Origin: Asticcacaulis sp. YBE204
GTDB lineage: Bacteria; Pseudomonadota; Alphaproteobacteria; Caulobacterales; Caulobacteraceae
Assembly (NCBI RefSeq): GCF_000495855.1
Contig: NZ_AWGF01000011.1
Location: 141,495-205,494, forward strand
Reading direction: 5' to 3'
DNA: 64,000 bases
Shown: piece after piece, positions 44,105 through 54,573 of the stretch
How the letters are laid out: each line of letters begins with the position of its first letter
Position numbering within the stretch: the stretch's first letter is position 1
Notes under the pieces: generated by a model
Told to the model about the DNA's origin: nothing
Database searches by the model: none
Seen by the model: the letters and a program-made list of their open reading frames with translations, nothing else
Program-made: the position numbers and the translations under genes

Positions 44105-45032
44105 ATTTGAGAAACTGCTTAAGGCGCGTGCGGATGCGCAGGTTGTAACGCATGAGGGCGAGGCGCTCCCGCAGGCGGTTGATACCAAGCGCGATGCGGC
44201 CCTGAAGATTATATTGTGAGGGACGGCGAAGCGCTGCCGGCGGCAGGACGTAATTATTATCCGGCAGAGGCGTATGGGCAAAGACGTGCAGATGCAGCAT
44301 CCCCGCCAACGCACGATAGATGTCTTCCTCGAAATGCGCCCAGTCTACGCAACCCTTGGTGCGATCCAGCGGTGGATGCAGGGGCGGGCAGATAGAAAAG
44401 TCCTCGGTCTTGAGTTTCACCAACTCGACCCAGAAGTCCCGCGCCCGATGATAACGCTCGGCATTCTTGTCGATCTGGGAATACTGAAAGGACAGGACGA
44501 CTATTTTCGCTTGCGGTTGACGGGCGCGTAGCCATTGCACAAGTCTTACGAAATTTTCCGCCGATTGTCGGGCGCTCAGCACATGGCCCAGCTTGCCGAA
44601 ATCGGTGAGGTTTTCAAACATATGGGCATTGGAAAATATCTTTCCTTCCAGCCCCGTTTGAAACTCGAACAACTGTGCCGACAGATCCATGAAGTTGTCG
44701 AGCAGAATCAGGTCGATTTTGGTTTCTTCCAGCAACTCGAATAACGGCGTGGCCTCAGGTAAGTCGTGCCGCCCCATCTCTTCCGGGTACTGATTGGCGA
44801 GAATACGCCGCGCATAGTCCTCCGAGTCCGGCTTGAAGCGCACAAGCGCGCTCAGGTCCGCCAGGGACGGGGGCGTTGTACGTTTGTCGATATAATAGTC
44901 GATGAACTGGTCGCTGCGATTATGTGCAACATTACCCACGAGCTTCCAGCCATAGAACATGGATAGCTGCACCGCCGTCAGGTGCGACAGACAGGAGCCG
45001 AACGAGAGAACCAGAGGCTGAGAGGTGTTCAT
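44103..45032 (-). CDS. SGNH-like protein, possibly acts on surface polysaccharide
   Basis: 309 residues from ATG 45032 (MNTSQPLVLSFGSCLSH); longer starts at 45062 or 45086 have no better ribosome site. N-terminal beta-strand followed by GSC, typical of the GSCFA/DUF6270 and other SGNH-like proteins where Ser is the nucleophile. Others: LILLDNFMDLSAQL, FSNAHMFENLTDFGKLGHVLSARQSAENFVRLVQWL, VVLSFQYSQIDKNAERYHRARDFW, and a possible catalytic Asp-x-x-His at DWAHFEEDIYRALAG. These fit a ligase/esterase for polysaccharide side groups. No transmembrane segment. Placed beside polysaccharide genes two genes downstream. Assignment is tentative. Confidence 0.5.
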   Translation of the reverse strand: MNTSQPLVLSFGSCLSHLTAVQLSMFYGWKLVGNVAHNRSDQFIDYYIDKRTTPPSLADLSALVRFKPDSEDYARRILANQYPEEMGRHDLPEATPLFELLEETKIDLILLDNFMDLSAQLFEFQTGLEGKIFSNAHMFENLTDFGKLGHVLSARQSAENFVRLVQWLRARQPQAKIVVLSFQYSQIDKNAERYHRARDFWVELVKLKTEDFSICPPLHPPLDRTKGCVDWAHFEEDIYRALAGMLHLHVFAHTPLPDNNYVLPPAALRRPSQYNLQGRIALGINRLRERLALMRYNLRIRTRLKQFLK

Positions 45033-45210
45033 TAAGGTCTGTACTCGGTTGGGTTTCGACATTACGCGCGTGGGCATTTGGCACATCGCGCTTAACCTAA
45101 TCCGAAAATTCGATCGGGATCAATTTTTCTGACGGGTTCTATGGCCAATAGCGAGCAGATGGGCTAGAGCATCTCATTATTCAACCCGATTATTTCAGAG
45201 AAGCATTGCC

Positions 45211-47202
45211 ATGTCTGTCACCGAAGGCCTGTTTGAAACGAAACCGTCCCCCATCGTCATGGCTGATGCGATCCGCGTCCTTTCGATGGAAGCCGTGCAC
45301 CGCGCCAAGTCCGGTCACCAGGGGATGCCGATGGGCATGGCCGATGTGGCCACCGTCCTGTTCACCAAGTTCCTCAAATACGATCCGAAGGCGCCCGACT
45401 GGGCCGACCGCGACCGCTTTATCCTGTCAGCCGGTCACGGCTCGATGCTGCTCTACTCGCTCCTGCACCTGACCGGCTACGCCTCGGTGTCGATGGAGGA
45501 CATCAAAAACTTCCGCCAGTGGAACTCCGCCACCCCCGGCCACCCCGAATACGGCCACACGGCAGGCGTCGAATGCACCACCGGTCCGCTGGGTCAGGGC
45601 CTCGCAACCTCGGTCGGCATGGCGATGGCCGAGCGTCATCTGCACGCGCGCTTCCCCGAACTGGTCGATCACCGGACTTGGGTCATCGCCGGTGACGGCT
45701 GCCTGATGGAAGGCGTGTCGCACGAGGCTATCTCGCTGGCTGGACGTCTGAAGCTGAACAAGTTGGTCGTGCTGTGGGACGACAACAACGTCACCATCGA
45801 CGGCGTGGCGACGATTGCCGAAACCGGCGATCAGCTGGCCCGCTTCAAGGCCGCCGGCTGGGCGGTCAAGGCCGTCGACGGCCACGACCACGGCAAGATC
45901 GCTGCCGCCCTGCGCTGGGCGACGCAGCAATCGAAACCCGTACTCATCGCCTGCAAGACCCTGATCTCGAAGGGCGCCGGGCCGAAGGAAGCCGATCCGC
46001 ATTCGCACGGATATACCCTGTTCGATTCGGATATCGAACTGGCCCGTCAGGCGATGGGCTGGACCGCCGAAGCCTGGACCGTGCCCGCCCCGATCAAGAA
46101 GGCCTGGGAAGCCGCCGGGAAGAAGGCCGCCAAGCCGCGCAAGGCATGGGAAGCGGCGCTGAAAGCCCATCCGAACGGTGCCGACTTCACCCGCGCCATG
46201 AAAGGCGAACTGCCCGCCGACGCCTTTACCGCGCTGGATGCCCATATCGAAAAGCAGCTGGAGCTGAAGGCCGGGGACGCGACGCGTTCGGCCTCGGGTG
46301 CGGCGCTGGCGCAATTGGTGCCCTCGATCGACGACATGGTCGGCGGTTCGGCCGACCTGACGGGTTCCAACAACACCTTCGTCAAGGGCATGACGGCCCT
46401 CGACACCCCGAACTATGACGGTCGCTACGTCCATTACGGCGTGCGCGAATTCGGTATGAGCGCCGCGATGAACGGCATGGCCCTGCACGGCGGCGTCATT
46501 CCCTATTCCGGCACCTTCTTCGTGTTCTCGGACTATTCGCGCCCGGCCATCCGCCTCGGCGCGCTGATGAACATCCGCACGATCAACGTCCTGACGCACG
46601 ATTCCATCGGCGTCGGTGAAGACGGCCCGACGCACCAGCCGGTCGAGCATCTGGCCTCGTTCCGCGCCATGCCGAACCTGCTGACCTTCCGTCCGGCGGA
46701 TATCGTCGAAGCCGCCGAATGCTGGAAAGCCGCGCTTAAGTCGGAAACCACGCCGTCGATCATGGTCCTGTCGCGTCAGAAGGTGCCTGCTGTACGTGAG
46801 ACCGGCGGCAATCTGTCGGCCAAGGGCGCTTACGAGATCAAAGCCGCCTCTTCGGAAGCGAAGGTCTCGATCTTCGCCTCGGGCACCGAAGTGTCGCTGG
46901 CGGTGGCCGCCGCCGCCGAACTGGAAGCCGCCGGTATCCCCACCCGCGTCGTCTCGACGCCGTGCTGGGCGCTGTTCGACCGTCAGGACGCCGCCTATCA
47001 GGCCAGCGTGCTGGGTACCGCCCCGGTCAAGGTCGCGGTTGAAGCCGCCGCCAAGCTGGGCTGGGAGAAGTTCATCGGTCAGGACGGCATCTTCGTCGGC
47101 ATGGATGGCTTCGGCGCCTCGGCCCCGGCGGACCGCCTGTACAAGGAGTTCGGCATCACTGCCGCCAACGTCGTCGAACAGGTCAAGGCGAAGCTCGCTT
47201 AA
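45211..47202 (+). CDS. tkt: Transketolase
   Basis: 663 residues, usual length. Transfers two-carbon units in the pentose phosphate pathway with TPP. Seen: HRAKSGHQGMPMGMADV (phosphate and TPP contact His), TPGHPEYGHTAGVECTTGPLGQGLATSVGMAMAERH, TPP motif GDGCLMEGVSHEAISLAGRLKLNKLVVLWDDNN, and C-terminal GGSADLTGSNNTF, FGMSAAMNGMALHGG and HDSIGVGEDGPTHQPVEHLASFRAMPN. All catalytic blocks present. A GCTAGAGC upstream (about 45162) may be a -10 element. Strong terminator after. Confidence 0.98.
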   Translation: MSVTEGLFETKPSPIVMADAIRVLSMEAVHRAKSGHQGMPMGMADVATVLFTKFLKYDPKAPDWADRDRFILSAGHGSMLLYSLLHLTGYASVSMEDIKNFRQWNSATPGHPEYGHTAGVECTTGPLGQGLATSVGMAMAERHLHARFPELVDHRTWVIAGDGCLMEGVSHEAISLAGRLKLNKLVVLWDDNNVTIDGVATIAETGDQLARFKAAGWAVKAVDGHDHGKIAAALRWATQQSKPVLIACKTLISKGAGPKEADPHSHGYTLFDSDIELARQAMGWTAEAWTVPAPIKKAWEAAGKKAAKPRKAWEAALKAHPNGADFTRAMKGELPADAFTALDAHIEKQLELKAGDATRSASGAALAQLVPSIDDMVGGSADLTGSNNTFVKGMTALDTPNYDGRYVHYGVREFGMSAAMNGMALHGGVIPYSGTFFVFSDYSRPAIRLGALMNIRTINVLTHDSIGVGEDGPTHQPVEHLASFRAMPNLLTFRPADIVEAAECWKAALKSETTPSIMVLSRQKVPAVRETGGNLSAKGAYEIKAASSEAKVSIFASGTEVSLAVAAAAELEAAGIPTRVVSTPCWALFDRQDAAYQASVLGTAPVKVAVEAAAKLGWEKFIGQDGIFVGMDGFGASAPADRLYKEFGITAANVVEQVKAKLA

Positions 47203-47221
47203 GCCCGACCGATACACGCAT

Positions 47222-47257
47222 AAAAAAACGCGGGTCGAATGGCCCGCGTTTTTTTAT
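47222..47257. terminator. Terminator after transketolase
   Basis: AAAAAAACGCGGG pairs with CCCGCGTTTTTTT, loop TCGAATGG, symmetric with T runs on both strands. Confidence 0.93.
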
Positions 47258-47401
47258 GCGCCGACTAAAGGGTAATGACTTTAGACAGAATCGTCATTCC
47301 GCTTTAGATGTCTGTTTTTTCGCGATATTGTCGTCGAAAACCGCTTACACTTTTCGACATATCGCTCTAGCCCTCACAGTCCCATGTGCCTAAGATAGGT
47401 C

Positions 47402-48703
47402 ATGACTGCGAAAAACCCCGATCTTGCTCAGGACCTCAAGACCACCGAGGGCGATCTATCCCTACCCGCCGCCGGATCGGGTCGCTTTGCGCTGAACGGA
47501 CTTTACAGGTTGAGCAGCGACGCACCGATCGAGCTGGAATTTACCGAACAGGCGACGCAACACCGCACTCTGATCTATTCCAAGCCCGGTCAGAATCTGT
47601 TCCTGCACCTCCCCGACGGCAATTATGGCGTCCATTACCGGGCTTTGGGCACGACGAAAGCCAATCGCCTTTCGATGCAATATCAAGGGGCTTTGCAAAA
47701 ACTGGGGCTCTATGCCGCCAAGGCCATGCAAATCGCCAGTCAACCGGCGCGCTGGGGGGCGGCATGGCGTGAGCTTATGCGTCGCCGCAGCGACCAGTCG
47801 GTGGGGCTAAGCCTCGGCCGCACCGCGCCGTCGTCCGACATCGAGATCACACCGCGCGCGCCGGAATTGCCGCAACTGACGCATGACGCGGTCTCGATCA
47901 TCATCCCGACCAAAACACGATACGACCTGCTCCGCGACTGCCTCGACTCGCTGCGGCGGATAAAGGGCGTGATCTTCGAGGCCATCATCGTCGACAATGG
48001 CGCAACGCATCCCGACATGCTGACCCTGCTCGACGAAGCGGCGAAACGTCCGGATGTCCGAGTCGTCCGTCACGATATTCCATTCAACTTCTCGCGCCTG
48101 TGCAATCTCGGTGCTGCCGAGGCAAAGCACCCTCTCCTGCTGTTTCTCAATGACGATATCGAGGCGCTGGACGGGGCCTGGCTGCGAGTAATGACCGGCT
48201 TTGCGGGGCGTGAGGATGTGGGTGTGGTCGGCGCACGTCTGCTTTATCCCTCCCGCGATTTGCAGCACGGCGGCGTGGCGACCCATCTTGTCCCCGGTCC
48301 CGGCCATCCGTGGCGCAATGCCCCCGAAAGCGTGTGGCGAACGCATCCGCTCTTGTCCGTCGCGGGTGAGGTCGATGCTGTGACCGGGGCATGCCTGATG
48401 ATCCGTCGTGACCTGTTCGACCGGCTGGGCGGTTTCGACGAGACGCGATTCGCAATCACCCTGAACGACGTCGATCTGTGCCTCAAGGCACGACGGGCCG
48501 GACTGAAAGTGATTTATGCCCCCGACGCCACCCTCCTGCACAAGGAAGGCCAGTCACGAGGCGACGACGATGCCCCCGCTGAACGGGAGCGCCGGGCCAG
48601 AGAACTCAAGGCCTTTGTCGAAATGTACCCGGACTATGCCCGCCAGTCGGTATTTTATCCGCCGCATCTGCGCCGGGACACCGATACGGCAACTGCCGTT
48701 TAG
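47402..48703 (+). CDS. Glycosyltransferase family 2
   Basis: 433 residues from ATG 47402. GT-A domain from about residue 160: VSIIIPTKTRYDLLRDCLDSLRR, DxD-like FLNDDIEALDGAWL (metal-binding acids), GGVATHLVPGPGHPWRN, GEVDAVTGACLMIRRDLFDRLGGFDETRFAITLNDVDLCLKARRAGLKVIYAPDATLLHKEG. The long N-terminal region (1-150) is not recognised; its beta-rich middle (LFLHLPDGNYGVHYRALG) could be a carbohydrate or partner-binding domain. The stop overlaps that of manC on the other strand by a few bases. Confidence 0.9.
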   Translation: MTAKNPDLAQDLKTTEGDLSLPAAGSGRFALNGLYRLSSDAPIELEFTEQATQHRTLIYSKPGQNLFLHLPDGNYGVHYRALGTTKANRLSMQYQGALQKLGLYAAKAMQIASQPARWGAAWRELMRRRSDQSVGLSLGRTAPSSDIEITPRAPELPQLTHDAVSIIIPTKTRYDLLRDCLDSLRRIKGVIFEAIIVDNGATHPDMLTLLDEAAKRPDVRVVRHDIPFNFSRLCNLGAAEAKHPLLLFLNDDIEALDGAWLRVMTGFAGREDVGVVGARLLYPSRDLQHGGVATHLVPGPGHPWRNAPESVWRTHPLLSVAGEVDAVTGACLMIRRDLFDRLGGFDETRFAITLNDVDLCLKARRAGLKVIYAPDATLLHKEGQSRGDDDAPAERERRARELKAFVEMYPDYARQSVFYPPHLRRDTDTATAV

Positions 48704-49800
48704 GGCGCGACCGTCTCGCCGGTCAGTTCCGCCTTCAACTGCTGCAAGTCGCCTTGCAGCTTCTTGGCGGCTTCGGCGGCTAGCTTGACGTCCTGAGCGC
48801 GCGAAATCGGCGCTACGACGATGCCGGACGGCGTGGACACGACCATGATGTCGTCCAGCCCGATGATCGCCACCGGCGGCCCTTCGGCGCGGACCAGACA
48901 GTTGTGCGCATCGATGAGGATGGCATTGCCCTGAGCGTGGTTGCCGACGCCGTCCTTGGCGCCCAGACGCCACAGTTCGCTGAAACCGCCGACATCGGCC
49001 CAGCCGATATCGCACGGGGCCGTGGCGGCGCGCTTCGTGCGCTCCATCACCGCGTAGTCGACCGAGATCGAGGGACACAGGGTGAAGCTGTCGGGGTCGA
49101 GCAGACGCGTTTTGCCGTCGGTTTCGGCGCGCGTGAAGGCTTCGGTGGTGGCGCTCAGCACGTCGGGCTCATACTCGGCGATTTCTTCGAGCATGACCTG
49201 CGGTGAGAACAGAAAGATGCCGGCGTTCCAGTCGTAGCCGCCATCATTGACATAGGCCTGCGCCGTCTCAAAATTCGGCTTTTCAAGAAAGCGACGGATA
49301 CCATAGACGCCGTCGGCCAGCAGACCGTCGCGCTGGATATAGCCGAAGCCGGTTTCCGGTGCGGTCGGCTGGATGCCGAAGGTGATAATGCGTTCCTTAG
49401 CGATCGGGGCCGCCCGCTGCATGGCGTCGCGGAAAGCGTCGGGTCGTGAGATCATGTGATCGGCAGGCACCAGCAGCACCAGAGCTTCGGGATCGATTTC
49501 CTGACCGATCAGGGCCGCCACGGCGGCCACGGCGGCGGTATTGCGGGCAAAGGGTTCGAGGATCACGGCCTGCGGCGACAGACCGATGGCGTCGAGTTGT
49601 GCCGTGGCCAGGGCCTGATGGCTCTTGCCGCAGATAACGACCGGCTTGAGGAATTCCGGTCCCGACAGGCGCAGGGCCGTCTCCTGAATCATCGTATTCT
49701 GGGTCGCCAGCGCGTGGAACTGCTTAGGCTGCTCCGGCGTCGACAGGGGCCAAAGCCGCGTCCCCGAACCGCCCGACATGATCACCGGCAATATTTTCAT
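48700..49800 (-). CDS. manC: Mannose-1-phosphate guanylyltransferase
   Basis: 366 residues from ATG 49800; an ATG at 49833 is in frame but has poorer spacing. Makes GDP-mannose. Seen: pyrophosphorylase signature IMSGGSGTRLWPLSTPEQPKQF, metal site DHMISRPDAF, TFGIQPTAPETGFGYIQR, EKPNFETAQAYVNDGGYDWNAGIF, DIGWADVGGFSELW. No phosphomannose isomerase half, so it is the single-function type. Placed next to a GT2 gene and the dTDP-rhamnose set. Confidence 0.95.
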   Translation of the reverse strand: MKILPVIMSGGSGTRLWPLSTPEQPKQFHALATQNTMIQETALRLSGPEFLKPVVICGKSHQALATAQLDAIGLSPQAVILEPFARNTAAVAAVAALIGQEIDPEALVLLVPADHMISRPDAFRDAMQRAAPIAKERIITFGIQPTAPETGFGYIQRDGLLADGVYGIRRFLEKPNFETAQAYVNDGGYDWNAGIFLFSPQVMLEEIAEYEPDVLSATTEAFTRAETDGKTRLLDPDSFTLCPSISVDYAVMERTKRAATAPCDIGWADVGGFSELWRLGAKDGVGNHAQGNAILIDAHNCLVRAEGPPVAIIGLDDIMVVSTPSGIVVAPISRAQDVKLAAEAAKKLQGDLQQLKAELTGETVAP

Positions 49801-49985
49801 AAACGCGGTATCCCTGAAATACTCAAATGACATGGTCAGCCCATAAACAAATTGCCCGTAAGGCCGCAGGATGGTCAGACCGCCGCATCAAGGACAAGAG
49901 GGTTCCCTGCCCCACAAGATAAACCGTTCGTAAAAATAAAACAGGGCGCTTTTATGCCTGTATCCAAATCTCTGTGTAACAGACA

Positions 49986-50025
49986 AAAAAACGCCTCCCC
50001 ATCTTCGTATGAGGAGGCGTTTTTT
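49986..50025. terminator. Terminator of the rfb operon
   Basis: AAAAAACGCCTCC (49986-49998) and GGAGGCGTTTTTT (50013-50025) pair over 13 bp with a 14-nt loop, T runs on both strands. It follows rfbA on the minus strand. Confidence 0.9.
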
Positions 50026-50042
50026 CAGAACCAGCTGCAAAC

Positions 50043-50912
50043 CTAGCCCATGGTCAGGCATTTGCGCAGATACTTGCCGTAATCGCTCTTGCCGAGCGCG
50101 ATCGACAGGCTTTCCATCTGCGCATTGTCGATGAAGCCCTTGCGCCAGGCGATTTCTTCCGGGCAGGCGATCTTGAAGCCCTGACGCTTTTCGAGAACAC
50201 GGACGAATTCCGCGGCATCGAGCAGGCTGTCCGGCGTGCCGGTGTCGAGCCAGGCATAGCCGCGACCGATGGCCTGAACGCTCAGTTCGCCGCGCTCCAG
50301 ATAGATGCGGTTGACGTCGGTGATCTCGTATTCGCCGCGTGCCGACGGTTTCAGGTTGGCGGCAATGTCGACGACCTGATGGTCGTAGAAATAAAGGCCG
50401 GTGATCGCCCAGTTCGAGCGCGGACGAATGGGCTTTTCTTCGACCGACAAGGCCTTGAAGTTCTCGTCGAACTCGACAACGCCGTAACGTTCCGGGTCGG
50501 AGACCTGATAGGCGAAGACGCTGGCGCCAGACTGAATCTTGGCGGCGCTCTCCAGAAACACCGGCAGGGAGGGGCCGTAATAGATATTGTCGCCGAGGAT
50601 CAGGCACGACGGCTCGGAGCCGACGAAATCCGCCCCGATGATATAGGCCTGAGCCAGACCGTCCGGCGACGGCTGTTCCTTGTATTCGAGATTGATGCCC
50701 CACTGGCTGCCGTCGCCGAGCAGCTTTTTGAACAAGGGCAGGTCGTGCGGCGTCGAGATGATCAGCACGTCGCGGATACCGGCCATCATCAGGGTCGACA
50801 GCGGATAATAGATCATCGGCTTGTCGTAGACCGGCATCATCTGCTTGGAGACGCCTATGGTCATCGGATGCAGACGCGTCCCCGAACCGCCGGCGAGAAT
50901 AATACCCTTCAT
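50043..50912 (-). CDS. rfbA: Glucose-1-phosphate thymidylyltransferase
   Basis: 289 residues. First step of dTDP-L-rhamnose synthesis: glucose 1-phosphate plus dTTP to dTDP-glucose. Seen: [75 protein letters not shown] and [27 protein letters not shown]. All canonical. Starts 1 nt after the rfbD stop. Confidence 0.97.
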   Translation of the reverse strand: MKGIILAGGSGTRLHPMTIGVSKQMMPVYDKPMIYYPLSTLMMAGIRDVLIISTPHDLPLFKKLLGDGSQWGINLEYKEQPSPDGLAQAYIIGADFVGSEPSCLILGDNIYYGPSLPVFLESAAKIQSGASVFAYQVSDPERYGVVEFDENFKALSVEEKPIRPRSNWAITGLYFYDHQVVDIAANLKPSARGEYEITDVNRIYLERGELSVQAIGRGYAWLDTGTPDSLLDAAEFVRVLEKRQGFKIACPEEIAWRKGFIDNAQMESLSIALGKSDYGKYLRKCLTMG

Positions 50913-50913
50913 G

Positions 50914-51813
50914 CTACTGCCCCTTTTGTGCCGACAGGCCCGTCAGGGCGGTCAGACACGCATCCAATGATATTTCCCACGGGTCCAGACGAAGCCCATA
51001 GCGTTGATTCAGTTTTTCCCCGCTGAGGCGCGAATTGGCCGGACGTTTGGCCGGCGTCGGATAGGCTTCGGTCGGGATCGGATGGACCTTGACCGCCTTG
51101 CCGCCGCGCGCCGCGGAGCCTTCGAAAACACCCTCGGCAAAACCGGCCCACGTCGTTTCGCCCTGCCCCGTCAGGTGGAAGACGCCGCGTAAGCCCGGAT
51201 CGGCATCGGCGACGACGCGTTGCGCCACCGCGATCAGGGCGCGGGCGATTTCCGGCGCATAGGTCGGACAGCCGTGCTGATCGGCGACGACATTCAGTTC
51301 ATCACGCGTCTCACCCAGCCGCAGCATAGTCTTGACGAAGTTATTGCCGTAAGGCGAATAGACCCAGGCCGTGCGCAGGATGACGTGATTGTCCGTCGCC
51401 GCAGCGATCTGCGCCTCGCCCGACAGCTTGGTCTTGCCGTAGACGCTGACCGGAGCGGGGACATCGTTCTCGTCGTAAACGCCGTCCTTATCGCCCGCGA
51501 ACACATAGTCCGTCGACAGGTGGAGGATCGGCACGTTCAGTTCTGCCGCCAGCTTGGCCAGCGCGCCGGGACCGTCGCCATTGATGGCCTGAGCCAGTTC
51601 GGTTTCGCTCTCGGCCTTGTCGACCGCCGTATAGGCCGCCGAGGAGATGATGACGTCGGGTTTCGCGACACGCACCGGTCCGGCAAGCGTTTCAGGTTTC
51701 GACAGGTCGATATCGGGCAGACCGATGCGGATCACCTCGATCCCCATGCGCTCGCCCAGCGCCTTCAGCGAGGTATCGACCTGACCTTCGGTGCCCGTGA
51801 CAAGGATGCGCAT
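50914..51813 (-). CDS. rfbD: dTDP-4-dehydrorhamnose reductase
   Basis: 299 residues. Last step, NADPH-dependent. Seen: N-terminal [13 protein letters not shown] (GxxGQ variant), [47 protein letters not shown] with catalytic Yxxx[38 protein letters not shown]. The Gly-rich loop has Val-Asp after GQ where most homologues have Leu-Gly, a minor variation. Confidence 0.96.
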   Translation of the reverse strand: MRILVTGTEGQVDTSLKALGERMGIEVIRIGLPDIDLSKPETLAGPVRVAKPDVIISSAAYTAVDKAESETELAQAINGDGPGALAKLAAELNVPILHLSTDYVFAGDKDGVYDENDVPAPVSVYGKTKLSGEAQIAAATDNHVILRTAWVYSPYGNNFVKTMLRLGETRDELNVVADQHGCPTYAPEIARALIAVAQRVVADADPGLRGVFHLTGQGETTWAGFAEGVFEGSAARGGKAVKVHPIPTEAYPTPAKRPANSRLSGEKLNQRYGLRLDPWEISLDACLTALTGLSAQKGQ

Positions 51814-51816
51814 GGC

Positions 51817-52866
51817 TCAGGCCTTCAGGACGCCGAGGCGTTCACCGGTATATTCGCCGCGCAGCGGCCCCCACCAGTGCTCGTTCTCCAGATACCATTC
51901 GACCGTCTTGCGGATGCCGGTATCGAAGTTTTCGCGCGCCTTCCAGCCGAGTTCGGTTTCCAGCTTGGTCGCGTCGATGGCATAGCGGTGATCGTGGCCC
52001 GGACGGTCGGTGACGAAGGTGATCAGCTTGTCGTGCGGCGCATTGGCCGGACGCAGTTCGTCGAGAATAGCGCAGATACGGCGGACGACGTCGATATTTT
52101 TGCGCTCGTTGCGGCCACCGACATTATAGGTTTCGCCGAGACGGCCCTGCGAACAGATCAGGTGCAGGGCGCGGGCGTGGTCCTCGACATAGAGCCAGTC
52201 GCGGATGTTCGAACCATCGCCATAGACCGGCAGCGGTTTGCCTTGCATGGCATTGATGATGTTAAGCGGGATCAGCTTTTCCGGGAAGTGGTATGGGCCG
52301 TAATTGTTCGAGCAGTTCGACACGACGACCGGCATCCCGTAGGTGCGGTGCCAGGCCTTGGCCAGATGGTCCGAAGCGGCCTTCGACGCCGAATAGGGCG
52401 AGGACGGGTCGTAAGGCGTGACTTCTTCGAACAGACCGGTTTCACCCAGCGAGCCGTAGACCTCGTCGGTCGAGACGTGCAGGAAGCGGAAATTCGCCTT
52501 GGCTTCGCCCGTCAGAGACAGCCAGTAGTGGCGTGCGCCTTCCAGCATGGAGAAGGTGCCCATGACGTTGGTTTCGACGAAATCCTTGGCGCCGGTGATC
52601 GAGCGGTCGACGTGGCTTTCGGCGGCCAGGTGCATGATGTGGTCGGGTTTGAAATCCGCGATGATCTGCGCCACCTTGGCGTAGTCGCAGATGTCGGCCT
52701 GCACGAAGCTGTAGTTATTGGCGCCTTCGATGGGCGCCAGCGAGGCCAGATTGCCGGCATAGGTCAGCTTGTCGAGATTGAGCACGGTGGCGCCCACTTC
52801 CGAAACCAGATACCGCACCAGCGCCGAACCGATGAAACCGGCGCCCCCCGTGACTAGAATACGCAT
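51817..52866 (-). CDS. rfbB: dTDP-glucose 4,6-dehydratase
   Basis: 349 residues. Second step, NAD-dependent SDR. Seen: [95 protein letters not shown] with catalytic Tyr-Lys, [36 protein letters not shown]. Fully canonical. Three nucleotides before rfbD. Confidence 0.98.
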   Translation of the reverse strand: MRILVTGGAGFIGSALVRYLVSEVGATVLNLDKLTYAGNLASLAPIEGANNYSFVQADICDYAKVAQIIADFKPDHIMHLAAESHVDRSITGAKDFVETNVMGTFSMLEGARHYWLSLTGEAKANFRFLHVSTDEVYGSLGETGLFEEVTPYDPSSPYSASKAASDHLAKAWHRTYGMPVVVSNCSNNYGPYHFPEKLIPLNIINAMQGKPLPVYGDGSNIRDWLYVEDHARALHLICSQGRLGETYNVGGRNERKNIDVVRRICAILDELRPANAPHDKLITFVTDRPGHDHRYAIDATKLETELGWKARENFDTGIRKTVEWYLENEHWWGPLRGEYTGERLGVLKA

Positions 52867-52935
52867 CTAAAAATCCCTTAAAATATAAATCCCCGCCCGC
52901 AATCGAGACGCGATAAATCAAACCAGATGTTACAC

Positions 52936-53478
52936 TCAGACAAGACTGGCCAGCTTCGGCTGCACCTTGTCCTTGTCGGACAGGATCGCCTTCGCCGGAT
53001 CGATCGGCCACTCAATTCCAATGGCCGGATCGTCGAACGCCAGACCCGCATCGTTTTCACGGCTATACGGATTGGTCACCTTATAGAAAACCTCGGTGTC
53101 CGGTTCAAGCGTACAAAAGCCGTGCGCGAAACCGTCCGGCACCCAAAGCTGTTCGGCGCCCGTCGCCGTCAGGGTCGCCCCGACCCATTTGCCGAAGGTC
53201 GGCGAACCCTTGCGGATATCCACCGCGACGTCGAAGATCGCGCCTTTCAGGCAGCGCACCAGCTTGCCCTGACCGAACGGGGCGGTTTGGTAATGCAGAC
53301 CGCGGATCGTACCCACCTGCGCCGACAGGGACTGATTGTCCTGCACGAAGGTGACATCCTCGATATGTTCGCGAAACCAGGCGTCCTTGAAGGCTTCCAT
53401 GAAGAACCCGCGGTCGTCGCCAATTTTCTTCGGGCGGATAAGCGCCGGCCCGGAAACCTCAAACCGTTCAAATTGCAT
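52936..53478 (-). CDS. rfbC: dTDP-4-dehydrorhamnose 3,5-epimerase
   Basis: 180 residues. Third step; cupin fold dimer. Seen: DDRGFFMEAFKDAWF, VTFVQDNQSLSAQVGTIRGLHYQTAPFGQGKLVRCLKGAIFDVAVDIRKGSPTFGKWVGATL with catalytic His, WVPDGFAHGFCTLEPDTEVFYKVTNPYSRENDAGLAFDDPAIGIEWP. First gene of the leftward rfbCBDA set, 69 nt before rfbB; promoter must lie in the 53479-53770 gap. Confidence 0.97.
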   Translation of the reverse strand: MQFERFEVSGPALIRPKKIGDDRGFFMEAFKDAWFREHIEDVTFVQDNQSLSAQVGTIRGLHYQTAPFGQGKLVRCLKGAIFDVAVDIRKGSPTFGKWVGATLTATGAEQLWVPDGFAHGFCTLEPDTEVFYKVTNPYSRENDAGLAFDDPAIGIEWPIDPAKAILSDKDKVQPKLASLV

Positions 53479-53770
53479 AAATTATAGCCCGGTAAAAAAT
53501 TGGTCGTGCAAACTCAATATACGAATTCCAGCCTTTTGCACGCATACTCGTCACATATCAAGTATCTATCGTACCAACAAAGGCGGCAAGGGCAATTTCG
53601 TTCAGAAAAGGCGAAACCCTATTGCGCCGCACACACAAAAAGGCCATAAAAAACGGCTTGCAGCGTGCGGGGCGTCGCTCAATTTTCCGGCCGACACAAC
53701 CTTGGCGGCAAGCCAGCTTACGCTGTTATTTTTGACAAGGCTATTCTAAGCGCCCCCCAGGACCGTTCAT

Positions 53771-54502
53771 ATGAAAATCTATAATTATCCCTTTCCAGGT
53801 GTCATTTTTGCCAATAAGGCCCAGTTCGATGACTACCGGCAATCGCACTCAAACGTACTTGACTACAGATATGCCTTTGAGCAAAGCCTCGCCGGAAATA
53901 AGGCCGTATCCGTAACGGGCATTTGCCCTTTGACGTTGCAGCATACTACGTTCACGTCCGATATCGCCAATGGTGAAAAGCGTGCCGACGGCAAGGTCGT
54001 TCCGGACTGGCGCGGCGAGCAACGTGACGACAACGGCATCTATATGCCGGATCGCGCCACAGCCCACTATGCGCTTTACAATGCGCCGGAAGCGGGGTTG
54101 GGAAGAACGCTTTTGGTTGCGGGTACCGAATCTCTTTTGCCGGTACTCAAGAACTATTCCGACAGCCTGGACCACCTTCCGCTCAATGAAGCGATCGCCA
54201 GCAAGAAGGTTTACGATACGATCCTTATCGTCAATCGCCTCGAGATCGAACGCGACCCGACCGATACGCTGAAGAAGCTGCACGCACGCCTGAGCGAAGA
54301 CGGCCGCCTCTATTTCCATGCCAATTTCCATTACGGTGACGAGAAAAGCGTTCAGCGCGACGACGGGTCCTGGGCCCTCGGCTGGGATGTCCTGTCCACC
54401 CTGAACGCTGCGGGGTTCTCGACCCCGGCGGCCATTACCTTCTGGTCTCAGGAGCTGGGCTATTTTGGCCCGTCCAATTTGGTGTTTGAAGCCTCGAAGT
54501 AA
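53771..54502 (+). CDS. Methyltransferase-like protein of the polysaccharide cluster
   Basis: 243 residues from ATG 53771. The second half has the class I methyltransferase end pattern: ILIVNRLEIERDPTDTLKKLHARLSEDGRLYFHANFHYG, then WALGWDVLSTLNAAGF and a closing SNLVFEASK strand. The glycine-rich SAM loop normally expected is replaced by GRTLLVAGTESLLPVL, so SAM binding is uncertain. N-terminal part (SVTGICPLTLQHTTFTS) is unlike the common sugar methyltransferases. Divergent from rfbC, first gene of the rightward set. Confidence 0.55.
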   Translation: MKIYNYPFPGVIFANKAQFDDYRQSHSNVLDYRYAFEQSLAGNKAVSVTGICPLTLQHTTFTSDIANGEKRADGKVVPDWRGEQRDDNGIYMPDRATAHYALYNAPEAGLGRTLLVAGTESLLPVLKNYSDSLDHLPLNEAIASKKVYDTILIVNRLEIERDPTDTLKKLHARLSEDGRLYFHANFHYGDEKSVQRDDGSWALGWDVLSTLNAAGFSTPAAITFWSQELGYFGPSNLVFEASK

Positions 54503-54573
54503 TTTGCCTATACAGCGTGGCGGCTACCAATTTCAGCCGCCACGCTCAAATCATATATTTCCGAGATTTGTTT

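Noticed and set aside
45427..47217. 596-codon open frame opposite transketolase
   Set aside because: Shadow; transketolase is fully conserved on the plus strand.
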